64,000 nucleotides of DNA from Priestia filamentosa (GCF_900177535.1 NZ_FXAJ01000004.1:62001-126000), one strand, 5' to 3'; shown: positions 53,001-62,816, counted from the stretch's first letter. Made by a program: numbers and translations. Notes: generated from the letters alone by a model not told the origin.

Positions 53001-53537
53001 TTAGATGTTGTTATCACGTATGCTGCGAAATGGCTTGGTAAAGAAGCATTGCCAGCAGGTGTCCTTTATTTCCATGTACACAATCCATTTGTGAACAGTA
53101 CAAAACTTCTTAAAGAAGATGAAATTGAAGAGGAGCTATTCAAAAAGTTCAAGATGAAAGGCCTTCTTCTTGGTGAAGAGGAGTCTATTAAATTAATGGA
53201 CACAACACTTGAATCAGGCCATTCAAAAATTGTATCAGCAGGTTTGAAGAAGACGGGCGGGTTTTATTCAAATTCTTCTATTGCAAGTGAACAAGAATTT
53301 GAGACAATTCGGAACTATATTCGTCAACAATTTGAAGCATCTGGAACAAGTATTACAGAAGGAAAAATCGATATTTCTCCGTACAAATTAAAAGATCGTA
53401 CGCCGTGTGAGTTTTGCTCTTACAAATCTGTGTGTCAGTTTGACCAAGCATTTGAAGAAAATAGCTACCGAGAGCTTAAGAAAGAGCAAGATAAAATTGT
53501 GTTAGAACGTATGAAAGAAGAAGGTGAAACAAAATGA
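50070..53537 (+). CDS. addB: ATP-dependent helicase/nuclease subunit AddB
   Basis: A 1155-residue subunit of the AddAB complex that resects double-strand breaks to Chi and loads RecA. It has an N-terminal Walker A GRSGSGKT (8-15). A C-terminal PD-(D/E)xK nuclease has IIDYKSSDRD. The four cysteines of the 4Fe-4S clasp are one in FNACPYS and three in CEFCSYKSVC. AGGAGGAGAAC precedes ATG 50070. The stop overlaps the addA start (ATGA), as usual for these partners. Confidence 0.97.
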   Translation: MALQFIIGRSGSGKTSYCLDQIRSELRSDPLGDPIIYLVPEQMTFQSDYNLISTKGLAGMIRAQVLSFTRLSWKVLQEVGGMTRLHLDDTGIHMLLRRIIEEKREELSIFKNAAEKQGFVDKLESMIIELKRYCLEPEALTELVQETKEEEGALGEKLQDLLVIYKSFEEYLFTKYVDSEDYLQLLTEKLPYSSYVKNATVYVDGFYTFTPQELNILFSLMKEAKDVKICLTGEKESSYLFRTTAETYQTLKNGAVEESIEIMDSLVLKGGVRYNDSSPLRHLEQFFEHRPVPTFEQEVDDIKLFPSANRRAEIEGVAREIRKMVSQGTYRYRDIAVIIRNPNEYEDTIRALFEDYDIPHFIDQKRAMAHHPLIELVRSSLEIAGGSWRYEPIFRAIKTDLLFPLDTSLNEIREEMDKLENYVLSYGIQGSRWTSEEKWTYRRYRSLEDVKTGQTDEEREIEQKLNELRDIVVHPIHSLQKSLKKAKTGFEYGKAIYEFLLSLNIPEKMEKLREEANENGDLQRADEHHQVWKAVIHLLDQFVEMMGEQKLSFTLFSSILDTGFDSLKFALVPQSIDQVMAANFERSRLTNIKAVFVIGANDGVIPALPVEDSLLSDSERENLQRIGASLAPSTRDQLFDEDFLIYLAFVLPKERLYISYPLANEEGKTLLPSRVINHLREMFPLLKEEWLAANPAELSEDDQLAYIQSPYTSLANLAYQLQAWRNGYPISPIWWDVYNYFIKDENYHLYSRQVLSSLFYKNEAKMLSKGITKKLYGKKIKTSVSRMEKFNACPYSHFAAHGLKLKERRVFKLNAPDIGELFHGALKLISERLQHEGKEWSELTRQECQELAAFSVGELSLNLQNEILLSSYRHRYLKRKLQQTVERATIILSDHAKASGFAPIGLELAFGPKETLPSLPITLPNGTKMELVGRIDRVDKAMSSKGLLLRIIDYKSSDRDIDLVEVYYGLSLQMLAYLDVVITYAAKWLGKEALPAGVLYFHVHNPFVNSTKLLKEDEIEEELFKKFKMKGLLLGEEESIKLMDTTLESGHSKIVSAGLKKTGGFYSNSSIASEQEFETIRNYIRQQFEASGTSITEGKIDISPYKLKDRTPCEFCSYKSVCQFDQAFEENSYRELKKEQDKIVLERMKEEGETK

Positions 53538-56500
53538 CAGATCTAAGAGAGAAGCCAGTAAACAGTCAGTGGACAGATGACCAGTGGAAGGCAATCGTTG
53601 CTACTGGTCAAGACACGCTTGTGGCAGCGGCTGCTGGTTCTGGAAAAACAGCTGTTCTAGTTGAGCGTATCATTGGAAAATTGATAGACGAGAGCTCTCC
53701 TATTGACGTTGATCAACTTCTAGTTGTAACTTTTACAAATGCATCTGCAGCAGAAATGAAACATCGAATTGGAGAAGCATTGGAGAAAGAGCTAAAAAAA
53801 GCTCCATCTTCACTCCATCTTCGTCGTCAGCTGAATTTATTAAACAAGGCTTCCATTTCAACTCTTCATTCGTTCTGTTTGAACGTTATTCGTAATTATT
53901 ACTATAAGATTGATATTGATCCTGGCTTTCGAATCGCAGATGATACAGAAGCAGAACTTCTACGTGATGAAGCGCTTCAGGAACTTTTTGAGGACTATTA
54001 CAGCCGTGAAGATAATCTTCAATTTTTAGATGTTGTTGATCGTTATACGAGTGACCGAAGTGATGCTGAAATTCAAGAGATTGTCCGAAAGATGTATGAG
54101 TTTTCTCAATCAACTCCGTCACCGGCAATGTTTTTAGATGAACTGCTTTTACAGTATAAAGTAAACGAAAATACGAGAATTAGTGATTTATCATTTATGC
54201 CTTTTTTAATGAATGAAGTAAGGAAACAGCTTCATAGTGTTGAAGATTTATTGAATCAAGGATTAGCCTTAACAAAGAAACCAGATGGACCGGCCCCACG
54301 AAGTGTAAATTTCGAGGAAGATCTTGAACAGCTTCAAAAAATTCAAAGCGGGGCAGCTTTATCTTTTGAAGAAGCACATGAAGCAATGAGAAATCTAACC
54401 TTTTCGCGCTTGAAACCATGCAAAAAAGGAGAATATGATCAAAATCTTGTTGATCAGAGTAGCGATATTCGCAAAGCAGCAAAAGAAAAACTAGAGAAGC
54501 TACATTCTGAGTTATTTTCTCGACCACTAACAGCTTATATAGACGATATGCTAGATATGAAGCCTGTTATTGAAGTATTAACAGAGCTCGTAAAGGAATT
54601 TAGCAAACGTTATAGTCTTAAAAAACGTGAGAAAGGGCTCGTTGATTTTGGCGACCTTGAACATTATTGTCTTGCTATTTTAACAGAAGAAAGAGATGGA
54701 GAAATTGAGCGTTCCGCAATTGCTAAACAGTATGCTTCACAGTTTCATGAAGTCCTTGTTGATGAATATCAAGATACAAATATGGTGCAAGAAACAATCA
54801 TCAAGCTAGTAACAAGAGACGAAGAGAGTACAGGGAATTTATTTATGGTAGGGGACGTTAAGCAATCTATTTATCGTTTCAGACTTGCTGAGCCATTTCT
54901 ATTTCTTAATAAATATAAGCGATTTACAAAAGATGGTCGAACAGGTGGATTAAGAATTGATCTTAATAAAAACTTCCGAAGTCGAAGTGAAGTTCTTGAT
55001 GCTACAAACTATCTCTTCTATCAGATTATGGATGAAGGTGTTGGAGAAATTTCTTATGACAGCGATGCAGAGCTGAAAAAAGGAGCTTCGTATCCGTCAG
55101 ATGAGAACATGGCAACAGAGCTTCATCTTATTGAAAAGAACGGTGCAGATGTTCCTGTACAGGAGGGGGAATTTTCGACTGAAGAGCTTGAAACCTCTCA
55201 GCTTGAAGCACGTTTGATGGCTGGGAAAATTAAAGAGATGGTTCAAAATCGTTTTCAAGTTTACGACGCTAAAAAAGGAATAACAAGAAATGTAACATAC
55301 CGCGATTTTGTCATTTTACTTCGCTCTATGACATGGGCACCTCAAATCTTAGAAGAATTTAAAGAACAAGGTGTCCCACTTTATGCTAATCTTTCTAAAG
55401 GTTATTTTGAAGCAACAGAAGTAACGATTATGCTGTCTCTTTTAAAAGTCATCGATAACCCATATCAAGATATTCCGCTTGCTTCCGTTCTTCGTTCGCC
55501 ACTTGTACGATTAAATGATGAAGAACTTGCTTCAATTCGCCTTTATGATGAGAAGGGGACGTACTATGAAGCATTAAAAGCGTATCTGAAAGAAGCTTCA
55601 GCAGAAGACGAGAAATACAAAGATGTTGAACATTTTTATCACTGTCTTTTGAAATGGAGAAAAGAAGCTCGTCAGCGCCCGCTGTACACATTAATTTGGA
55701 ATCTGTATAGAGAAACAGGCTTCTTCGAATTTGTCGGTGGATTACCGGGAGGAAAACAAAGACAGGCCAACTTGAATGCCCTTTATGACAGAGCGCGGCA
55801 GTATGAATCAACTTCTTTCCGTGGTCTTTTCCGCTTCTTGCGTTTTATTGAACGCATGCAGGAGCGTGGAGATGATTTAGGCACAGCTCGTGCTCTTGGA
55901 GAACAGGAAGATGTTGTGCGCCTTATGACTATTCATAGCAGTAAAGGGCTCGAGTTTCCAATCGTTTTTCTAGCGGGAATTGGTCGGTCATTTAACTTAA
56001 TGGATGTTAATAAATCTTATTTGTTTCATAAAGAGTTAGGATTTGGTTCAAAGCGAATTAACCCTCGCTTGCGTGTAGCATATCCAACCCTTATTCAACA
56101 AGCAATGAAACGCAAAATTAGAAGAGAGAGTATTGCAGAAGAAATGCGGGTACTTTATGTTGCTCTTACGCGTGCAAAAGAAAAGCTGATTTTAGTTGGA
56201 ACAACAAGTGATAAAGAGAAGCTTGTGAACAAATGGGAAAGTGTTTTTTACCATGAGGATGTTCTTTTGCAATCAGCTGTTAGAGAAGAAGCAAAATCCT
56301 ATCTTGAGTGGATTATCCCTTCGCTCATTCGCCACAGAGATTTTGAGAGCTTTGCGCATAACCAACCAGCTTCAAATCAAGAGCTTTATAACCATCCATC
56401 AAAATGGGAACTAAATGTTGTCCCTTCTTTCTCTCTACAGGAAAGTGAAAAAAAGAAAGAAGAAGAAGATAAAGATCTTGTCGAAGCAATCAAAAACAGC

Positions 56501-57244
56501 CAACAGGTTAAAATACAAAGCCCGTATAGAGAAGAAATTGAGCGACGATTAGGATGGAGGTACGCTTATCAACAAGCTTCTAAAACAAAATCAAAACAAT
56601 CTGTCTCAGAGCTTAAACGCCAAAGTCAGCTTCTTGATGAAGAAGAACAAACAAAAGGATTTCAAAAGCCTATTACAGAACGTCCACTCTTTTTGCAAGC
56701 TAAAAAGTTAACAAGTGCTGAGAAAGGAACGGCTATGCATACAGTTATGCAGCATATTCCGTTAAAAACAGATGTAACTGAAGCTTCTCTTCGTGAACTT
56801 TGTTCTTCTTTAATTACAAGAGAAATTTTAACAGAAAAAGAAGCATCATCGATTAATATTAATGGATTACTTGGTTTCTTTGACAGTGAGGTTGGACAGC
56901 GTCTGCAGCAGGCTCCTTCTGTTTACCGAGAAATGCCGTTCAGTTTCTCTGCGAAGGCATCAGAGCTTGAACAAAACTGGGAAGGAAAAGAAGAACCCGT
57001 GCTTATTCAAGGAATTATTGACTGTTTGTTCAGAGACGAAAAGGGAGTCGTTTTATTAGATTTTAAGACAGATGATATTGCGAACCGTTTTCAAGGCGAC
57101 TTTGAAAAAGCAAGAGATACACTTCTGAGCAGATATAAAACACAACTGAATCTTTATACACGAGCAGTTGAAGAAATTGGCTCCATCCATATTAGTGAAC
57201 GATACCTTTATTTCTTTGACGGAGGTCATTTTTTATCATTATAA
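53534..57244 (+). CDS. addA: ATP-dependent helicase/nuclease subunit AddA
   Basis: A 1236-residue UvrD-like superfamily 1 helicase fused to a C-terminal nuclease. Visible are Walker A AAAAGSGKTAVL (about 32-43), VDEYQDTN (motif II), GDVKQSIYRFR (motif III), LMTIHSSKGLEFPIVF (motif V) and VALTRAKEKL (motif VI). The nuclease motif is LLDFKTDD near residue 1180. It provides the 3'-5' helicase of AddAB. It is coupled to addB and followed by a hairpin before sbcD. Confidence 0.97.
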   Translation: MTDLREKPVNSQWTDDQWKAIVATGQDTLVAAAAGSGKTAVLVERIIGKLIDESSPIDVDQLLVVTFTNASAAEMKHRIGEALEKELKKAPSSLHLRRQLNLLNKASISTLHSFCLNVIRNYYYKIDIDPGFRIADDTEAELLRDEALQELFEDYYSREDNLQFLDVVDRYTSDRSDAEIQEIVRKMYEFSQSTPSPAMFLDELLLQYKVNENTRISDLSFMPFLMNEVRKQLHSVEDLLNQGLALTKKPDGPAPRSVNFEEDLEQLQKIQSGAALSFEEAHEAMRNLTFSRLKPCKKGEYDQNLVDQSSDIRKAAKEKLEKLHSELFSRPLTAYIDDMLDMKPVIEVLTELVKEFSKRYSLKKREKGLVDFGDLEHYCLAILTEERDGEIERSAIAKQYASQFHEVLVDEYQDTNMVQETIIKLVTRDEESTGNLFMVGDVKQSIYRFRLAEPFLFLNKYKRFTKDGRTGGLRIDLNKNFRSRSEVLDATNYLFYQIMDEGVGEISYDSDAELKKGASYPSDENMATELHLIEKNGADVPVQEGEFSTEELETSQLEARLMAGKIKEMVQNRFQVYDAKKGITRNVTYRDFVILLRSMTWAPQILEEFKEQGVPLYANLSKGYFEATEVTIMLSLLKVIDNPYQDIPLASVLRSPLVRLNDEELASIRLYDEKGTYYEALKAYLKEASAEDEKYKDVEHFYHCLLKWRKEARQRPLYTLIWNLYRETGFFEFVGGLPGGKQRQANLNALYDRARQYESTSFRGLFRFLRFIERMQERGDDLGTARALGEQEDVVRLMTIHSSKGLEFPIVFLAGIGRSFNLMDVNKSYLFHKELGFGSKRINPRLRVAYPTLIQQAMKRKIRRESIAEEMRVLYVALTRAKEKLILVGTTSDKEKLVNKWESVFYHEDVLLQSAVREEAKSYLEWIIPSLIRHRDFESFAHNQPASNQELYNHPSKWELNVVPSFSLQESEKKKEEEDKDLVEAIKNSQQVKIQSPYREEIERRLGWRYAYQQASKTKSKQSVSELKRQSQLLDEEEQTKGFQKPITERPLFLQAKKLTSAEKGTAMHTVMQHIPLKTDVTEASLRELCSSLITREILTEKEASSININGLLGFFDSEVGQRLQQAPSVYREMPFSFSAKASELEQNWEGKEEPVLIQGIIDCLFRDEKGVVLLDFKTDDIANRFQGDFEKARDTLLSRYKTQLNLYTRAVEEIGSIHISERYLYFFDGGHFLSL

Positions 57245-57273
57245 AAAGAGAAGAGATTTTTCTTCTCTTTTTT
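57243..57273 (+). terminator. Hairpin between addA and sbcD
   Basis: Stem AAAAAGAGAAGA / TCTTCTCTTTTT followed by T residues. It may attenuate rather than fully separate sbcDC from addBA. Confidence 0.8.
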
Positions 57274-57289
57274 CAAAAGGAGTATGAAC

Positions 57290-58450
57290 ATGAGAATTTT
57301 GCATACAGCAGACTGGCATCTTGGGCGTACATTAGAAGGAAGAAGCCGTCTTGAAGAACAGGAACAGTTCTTAGCTGAATTAGTAGAGGTTGTGAAAGAT
57401 CAAAAAATTGATGCCATTTTAATGGCAGGAGATGTTTTTGATACAGTAAATCCGCCTGCAACAGCTGAAGGAATGTTTTATGATAGCGTGGCAAAATTGT
57501 CACAGCAGGGAGCATGTCCAATCATTACAATAGCAGGGAACCATGACAGTCCAAATCGGTTAAGTGCTTCTTCTCCACTTGCGGGAGTTCAAAACATTCA
57601 TCTATTTGGCTACCCCGTGAACAATATTGTCAAGGTTCCAGTTGGAGGGGAAATGCTTGAAGTTGCGGCTTTACCGTATCCCTCTGAATCTCGTCTTAAC
57701 GAACTTCTGTCAGAGAATAGTGATGAAAAAGAGATCAGAAACTCTTATGATGCTAGAATTCAAGGGATTTTCAGCAATCTTGCAAGTCAGTTTACAAAAG
57801 GTGCTGTACACATGGCAATGAGCCATATTCATGTTGCAGGGGGAAGTGCTAGTGATTCAGAGCGACCAATTGAAGTTGGAGGAGCATATACAGTAGCGGC
57901 AACAAGTTTGCCGGAAGAAGCTCAGTATGTTGCACTTGGACATCTTCATCGCCCGCAAAATGTTGGCAGAGCGAAAACACTTGCCCGTTATTCTGGATCA
58001 CCTCTTGCCTACAGTTTTTCAGAAGCAGGGTATACGAAGTCCCTATCTATTATTGATGTTGTGCCCTATGGGAAAGCAGAGCTGACAGAAATTCCTATCA
58101 ACAGCGGGAAACCGCTTGTAAGATGGAAAGCTAAGCATGGAATACAAGAAATTTATCAATGGTTTGAAGAGGGAAAAGATGCTAACGCTTGGATTGACCT
58201 TGAAATTCATTTAACAGATGCTCTTTCAATGGAAGAAATCCACCGTTTACGAAAAGAGCATAACGGTATCATTCATATCCGCCCTGTATTTCATTATGAA
58301 GAAACACAGTCAGAGGAAGAAAAGGTAAAAGACATTCCGATTGATGAAGCATTCCGTCGATTTTATGAACAACAAACAGGAGGCGGGACTCCTGATAGTC
58401 GATTAATGGAGCTGTTTTTAAGCCTTGTTCATGAGGAGGAAGAGGAGTGA
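57290..58450 (+). CDS. sbcD: Mre11-type exonuclease subunit SbcD
   Basis: A 386-residue calcineurin-like phosphoesterase. The metal-binding motifs are in order: LHTADWHLG, LMAGDVFDT, IAGNHDSPNR, AMSHIHVAG and GHLHRPQ. With SbcC it cuts DNA hairpins and blocked ends. ATG 57290 is seven bases after AAAAGGAG; the ATG at 57284 is too close. It overlaps sbcC by four bases (GTGA). Confidence 0.96.
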   Translation: MRILHTADWHLGRTLEGRSRLEEQEQFLAELVEVVKDQKIDAILMAGDVFDTVNPPATAEGMFYDSVAKLSQQGACPIITIAGNHDSPNRLSASSPLAGVQNIHLFGYPVNNIVKVPVGGEMLEVAALPYPSESRLNELLSENSDEKEIRNSYDARIQGIFSNLASQFTKGAVHMAMSHIHVAGGSASDSERPIEVGGAYTVAATSLPEEAQYVALGHLHRPQNVGRAKTLARYSGSPLAYSFSEAGYTKSLSIIDVVPYGKAELTEIPINSGKPLVRWKAKHGIQEIYQWFEEGKDANAWIDLEIHLTDALSMEEIHRLRKEHNGIIHIRPVFHYEETQSEEEKVKDIPIDEAFRRFYEQQTGGGTPDSRLMELFLSLVHEEEEE

Positions 58451-61400
58451 AGCCAATAACGTTAAAAATCCAAGGGCTCCACAGCTTTCGCCAGATACAA
58501 ATGATTCAGTTTGACGAGCTTTGTGAAGGCGGAGTTTTTGGGATTTTCGGACCAACTGGAAGTGGAAAATCTTCGATATTAGATGCAATGACGCTTGCTT
58601 TGTACGGGAAAGTAGAAAGAGCAGCAAATAATACGCACGGTATTTTAAATCATGGAGAAGATGAGCTTAAAGTCGCGTTCACTTTTTGCTTGGAAAATGC
58701 AGAAGGCATGCAAACGTATACTGTTGAACGAAATTTCAAGCGAAGTGACGAGTGGAGAGTAAAGTCAACAACAAGTCGCCTTATTGAAGAAGGAGACGAA
58801 CGAGTTGTTTTGGCAGACAAAATGAATGATGTCAATCAGTATATCAACTCCTTATTAGGTCTTACGATTGATGACTTTACACGAGCTGTAGTACTTCCAC
58901 AAGGAAAGTTTGCTGAATTTCTGTCTTTAAAGGGAGCAGAACGTCGTCAAATGCTTCAAAGATTATTTAATTTAGAGAAATATGGAGACGAGCTTCTTCA
59001 GAAAATTAAGCGAAACCTTACAAATGCGAAACATGAACTTGATAAAATTTTAGCAGCACAAGCAGAACTTGGAGGAGCCACCGTTGAAAATGTAAAAGAA
59101 GCTGAACAAGAAGTGAAAAGTTGTGAACTTTTGCTTCAAAAGAGAGAACAAGAGCTTTTACATATTCAAAAGGAATATGAACACAAGCAAAAACTATGGG
59201 AATGGCAGAAAGAGAAAGAAGAGAATGAAGCAAAGTTAAAAGAGCTTAAAGAGGAAGAACCGGAGATAAAGAATTGTGAAGAGCATTTAAGTAAAGCGCT
59301 CAAAGCAGAGAGTTTGCGTCCGTATTTAGAAGAATGTGAAAATCTATTTTTACAGAAGCAAACAGCGGAAAAACAAAAAAATCAACGGGCAGGAAAATTA
59401 GAAGAAGTAAATCAAAAAGCAGCCTTGGCCAAAGAGGAATATGAACGAGCAAATAAAGAGCGAGAGCAAAGAGAACCTCTACTTCTTGCTCAACGCGAGA
59501 AGTATCAATATGCGGAAGAGCTAAATAAAGACGTTACAACTCTATCTGAAACAGTAAAGAACGCTCGCAAGCAACATGAGGAACTTTTGGAATCAGGAAG
59601 AGGTATTAAAGAGCAGTTTCAAAAGAGAGAAAGTTTATATAAGCGTGGAAAAGCAAAACAAAAAGAGCTGATGGAAGAACGAGAGAGGCTTAGTGTGTCT
59701 CCTTCTTATCGAATTAAAGTGCAATATGCTGTTCAAGAAAGTCGGGATATTGATAGCCTCAAGGTGCAACATGAAGAAAAAAAAGAACAGCATAATCAAA
59801 TGAAGAAGAATCTTCAGCAGCTAGAACTTGAAATGAAGAGTTCTATAGAAAGCGAACAAAAAGTGAAAAAGCAGGCGATAGAGCAGTACGATCTTCTGCA
59901 ACATACCTATAATCTTGTTTGTGAGCGAGAACGTGAAATTGAACGATTTATTGCTAGCGGGGAACACAAAATTGAGGAAATGCAGAGAAAGGTAGAAGAA
60001 GCAAATAAACAAAAGCTTGCATTAACACTTTCTGCACACCTTCATGATGGTAAGCCTTGTCCTGTATGTGGATCAACGACACATCCTTTACCAGCAACAG
60101 GAGAAGAGATGGAGGTAACTGATGGAAGAGAGATTGATTTATTAAGAAAAAACTTATCAAATTTACAAGAACGTAAATATATTTGTTCCTCCTTGAAATT
60201 AAAGCTTGAGCCGCTTGCTGAGAAATTACTTGACTGTTTTGGGGAGTTTGAACAAACCGAGCAAGAAGATATTCCGCCGCTTCTTACGAAAGATGAAACG
60301 TTAAAAGCTTGTATTGTAAAATTGCAAACAGAACTAAAAGGGCTTGAGCAAGATTATATTGGTCAAAAAGAGAAAATTGATCGCCTCGTAAAAATCGCAG
60401 GGGATGTCAGCGAGAAGAAGAATAAGCTATTGTTTGAGTCTGAGCAACAAAACAAGATGTTAATGGAACAAGCAAATTTTGTTCAGCAAATAGAAGAAGA
60501 AATGACTAAGGCGCAAAAAGAATGGCAAGAACGTTACAAAGAATTTGAGATTACTAGCATTTCAGCTATTCAACAACAACTTGAGCGTAACGATCAAAAA
60601 CTGGCTGAGCTTAATGAGCGAATTGAAAAAAGTGTAGAATACCTGGAGGAAACAGAAAAAGCATTGGAGAAATTGCGTGAAGAGTGGAATGTTCACGAGC
60701 GAAAGGAAGTTGAGTTTTTCTCATTCTTGCAGAACAAAAAAGCGTCACTTTTAGAACAGCAGCAACGCTTAATACAAATCATTGGAGAAAATTCGCTAGA
60801 AGAGCTTCTTAATGGCATAAATAAAGAGATCCATTCTTTAAAAGAAAGAGAAGACGAAACATTGAAAAGGTGGCACCTTTTTAATAATGAACATCAAGAA
60901 GTAAAAGCTTCATATGAATCAATAGTCTCCTCACTCGCAGAGTTAAATGAACGATATGAAGAGAAAGAAAGTAAATGGAAAGCTAAGAGAAATAGCTCAG
61001 GCTTTCATTCTGATATAGATGTAAAAGAAATGTTAATAACAGAGGCGCAACAGCAGAAGATTCGTGAAGACGTAGAAGCATTTTGGGACAAACTAAAGAG
61101 CATCACAATAGCATTAGAAAATGTTACAAAATTGCTTGATAATCAAAGTATCACAGAACAATCTTTTAAAGAGACATCTTCTATTTTGGCTGATTTAAAG
61201 GAAAGTGTGAAAGAAGCAACAACAGAACTAGGTTCAGCAAGAGCTCTTTTAAAAGATTTGCAAGTAAGAAATGAACGATTGGGAAGTTTGGAAAAAGAGA
61301 GAGAAAAGATACAAGAAGAGCTCTCTCAGTATCAGAAGCTTCAAAGCGTATTTAAAGGAAATGCTTTTATTGAGTATATGGCTCAAGAGCAGCTTATTGC

Positions 61401-61830
61401 AATTAGCCGAGATGCATCAGAGCGATTAGGGTTTTTAACAAGACAGAGATATGCTCTTGAAGTAGATTCACAAGGAGGATTTGTTATTCGAGATGATGCC
61501 AACGGGGGAGTGAAGCGACCGATTTCAAGCTTGTCTGGTGGAGAGACATTTTTAACTTCTCTATCTTTAGCGCTTTCTCTTTCTGCAGGTATTCAGCTTC
61601 GAGGAGAATATCCATTGCAGTTCTTTTTCCTTGATGAAGGGTTCGGTACACTTGATAGCGAGCTTCTTGATACAGTTATTACAGCACTCGAAAAGCTTCA
61701 ATCTAATGATCTTTCAATTGGAATCATTAGTCATGTTCAAGAGCTGCGTGCACGTCTGCCTAAGCGCCTTATTGTTGAGAAAGCAGATGATCTTGGCAAT
61801 GGTACAAAAGTGAAAATCGAAACGCTTTAA
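58447..61830 (+). CDS. sbcC: Rad50-type SMC ATPase SbcC
   Basis: A 1127-residue protein with N-terminal Walker A GPTGSGKSS (about 36-44) and the Q-loop VVLPQGKFAEFL. Two long coiled coils flank a zinc-hook CPVCG at about residue 537-541. The C-terminal half has signature LSGGETFLTSL and Walker B FFLDEGFGTLD. It holds and drives SbcD on DNA ends. The start is GTG 58447. The very Glu/Lys/Gln-rich middle is coiled coil, not low-quality sequence. Confidence 0.96.
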   Translation: MKPITLKIQGLHSFRQIQMIQFDELCEGGVFGIFGPTGSGKSSILDAMTLALYGKVERAANNTHGILNHGEDELKVAFTFCLENAEGMQTYTVERNFKRSDEWRVKSTTSRLIEEGDERVVLADKMNDVNQYINSLLGLTIDDFTRAVVLPQGKFAEFLSLKGAERRQMLQRLFNLEKYGDELLQKIKRNLTNAKHELDKILAAQAELGGATVENVKEAEQEVKSCELLLQKREQELLHIQKEYEHKQKLWEWQKEKEENEAKLKELKEEEPEIKNCEEHLSKALKAESLRPYLEECENLFLQKQTAEKQKNQRAGKLEEVNQKAALAKEEYERANKEREQREPLLLAQREKYQYAEELNKDVTTLSETVKNARKQHEELLESGRGIKEQFQKRESLYKRGKAKQKELMEERERLSVSPSYRIKVQYAVQESRDIDSLKVQHEEKKEQHNQMKKNLQQLELEMKSSIESEQKVKKQAIEQYDLLQHTYNLVCEREREIERFIASGEHKIEEMQRKVEEANKQKLALTLSAHLHDGKPCPVCGSTTHPLPATGEEMEVTDGREIDLLRKNLSNLQERKYICSSLKLKLEPLAEKLLDCFGEFEQTEQEDIPPLLTKDETLKACIVKLQTELKGLEQDYIGQKEKIDRLVKIAGDVSEKKNKLLFESEQQNKMLMEQANFVQQIEEEMTKAQKEWQERYKEFEITSISAIQQQLERNDQKLAELNERIEKSVEYLEETEKALEKLREEWNVHERKEVEFFSFLQNKKASLLEQQQRLIQIIGENSLEELLNGINKEIHSLKEREDETLKRWHLFNNEHQEVKASYESIVSSLAELNERYEEKESKWKAKRNSSGFHSDIDVKEMLITEAQQQKIREDVEAFWDKLKSITIALENVTKLLDNQSITEQSFKETSSILADLKESVKEATTELGSARALLKDLQVRNERLGSLEKEREKIQEELSQYQKLQSVFKGNAFIEYMAQEQLIAISRDASERLGFLTRQRYALEVDSQGGFVIRDDANGGVKRPISSLSGGETFLTSLSLALSLSAGIQLRGEYPLQFFFLDEGFGTLDSELLDTVITALEKLQSNDLSIGIISHVQELRARLPKRLIVEKADDLGNGTKVKIETL

Positions 61831-61852
61831 AGGAGAAAGGAGCAGATATGGT

Positions 61853-62161
61853 GTGGCAAAATCAAAAGAAGAGCGACGAATTGGTCGATGTGAGCTTTGT
61901 GGAAGAGATGATGTTTATACAACTGTTCATCATTTAACTCCAAAGGAAATGGGAGGCACATTTGAACCAACAGCAAACCTTTGTATTCCTTGTCACAAGC
62001 AAATTCACGCTCTTTATACAAATGACGAGCTAGCAGTTCGATTGAATACAATTTCTGACTTACAGCAGGATGAAAAGATTAGTAAGTTTATTAAGTGGAT
62101 TAGAAAGCAGCCGTCATCACGCCTCCCAAGAACACGCAAGTCTAATAGTAGAAAAGCATAA
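61853..62161 (+). CDS. yisB: HNH-endonuclease-fold protein YisB
   Basis: A 102-residue protein with a zinc-stabilised HNH fold: CELCGRDD, VHHLTPKEMGG (catalytic His pair), ANLCIPCHKQIH. The family includes nicking and structural DNA nucleases; no activity has been assigned to YisB as far as I know. GTG 61853 is ten bases after AAAGGAG. It lies 22 bases past sbcC and shares the operon, which suggests a DNA repair link. Confidence 0.9.
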   Translation: MAKSKEERRIGRCELCGRDDVYTTVHHLTPKEMGGTFEPTANLCIPCHKQIHALYTNDELAVRLNTISDLQQDEKISKFIKWIRKQPSSRLPRTRKSNSRKA

Positions 62162-62187
62162 AAACAGGCCGTTGAGGCCTGTTTTTT
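62161..62187. terminator. Bidirectional terminator between yisB and gerPF
   Basis: Stem AAAACAGGCC / GGCCTGTTTT with a five-base loop. It abuts the gerPF stop on the other strand. Confidence 0.9.
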
Positions 62188-62407
62188 ATGCATTTCCTGC
62201 TACAGTTTGGTCTGCAATATCCGGGTCGAACGTATTTGTAGCAGATCCGCCTGTGTTTGTGTTAATAAGGTTTCCTGTATTTCCAGATCCTGATCCATAA
62301 GCAACTTTTGAAGTGTCTTTAGGTGAAACATAAAAGGTATCTCCAAATGTAACAACGCCACCGCCGCCAATGCTTACAATTTGTACAGGTCCAACAAGTG
62401 CTGGCAT
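62186..62407 (-). CDS. gerPF: Spore germination protein GerPF
   Basis: A 73-residue GerPA/GerPF-family protein, MPALVGPVQIVSIGGGGVVTFGD..., ending in a Gly/Asn/Thr-rich tail. GerP proteins are coat proteins needed for germinants to reach receptors in the inner spore layers. ATG 62407 follows GAGGAGGG; the longer frame upstream is gerPE sequence in another reading frame. It is the last gene of the gerP cluster. Confidence 0.93.
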   Translation of the reverse strand: MPALVGPVQIVSIGGGGVVTFGDTFYVSPKDTSKVAYGSGSGNTGNLINTNTGGSATNTFDPDIADQTVAGNA

Positions 62408-62408
62408 G

Positions 62409-62804
62409 CTATCCCTCCTCTCTTTCTTCCTGCTCTTTCTCTCGACGATCACTTAGAAGCTGTCTAACATGTTTAACACGTGAATAACATTTTATATCAT
62501 TTGTTGAGCCAATTTGAACAACAGAAGAAGTAGAAGCTCCAGTCACCCGAACAGATCCAACATGAATTATATTAGATTCGTTATATTTTACCGTTGGAAT
62601 TCGTTTTAAAGTTAGTAGAGGATAGCTTCGTTTAAAAAGGGTATAATCATTAAAATTTCCTTCCCTACCCAAAAAAAGTTCTGCTTCACGTTGTATAGCG
62701 ATTACTTTTGCCGAAGATCTAATATGTGCTGAATCTCCGATGTTAAAAATCGAGCTAGATGTTAAGGAATTCATTCGAAACCAATCTACTTTTGAAGTAC
62801 GCAT
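62409..62804 (-). CDS. gerPE: Spore germination protein GerPE
   Basis: A 131-residue protein, identical in length to B. subtilis GerPE. It has the repeated GerP-type strand pattern SSSIFNIGDSAHI and SSVVQIGSTNDIKCYSR, and a charged C-terminal tail rich in Glu and Arg. AAAGGAG precedes ATG 62804. It lies between gerPD and gerPF with one base before gerPF. Confidence 0.92.
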   Translation of the reverse strand: MRTSKVDWFRMNSLTSSSIFNIGDSAHIRSSAKVIAIQREAELFLGREGNFNDYTLFKRSYPLLTLKRIPTVKYNESNIIHVGSVRVTGASTSSVVQIGSTNDIKCYSRVKHVRQLLSDRREKEQEEREEG

Positions 62805-62816
62805 ACTTTTTCTCCT

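Noticed and set aside
58447-61830. Low-complexity repeat in sbcC
   Set aside because: The Glu/Lys/Gln-rich stretches are ordinary coiled coil flanking the zinc hook, not a DNA repeat array.
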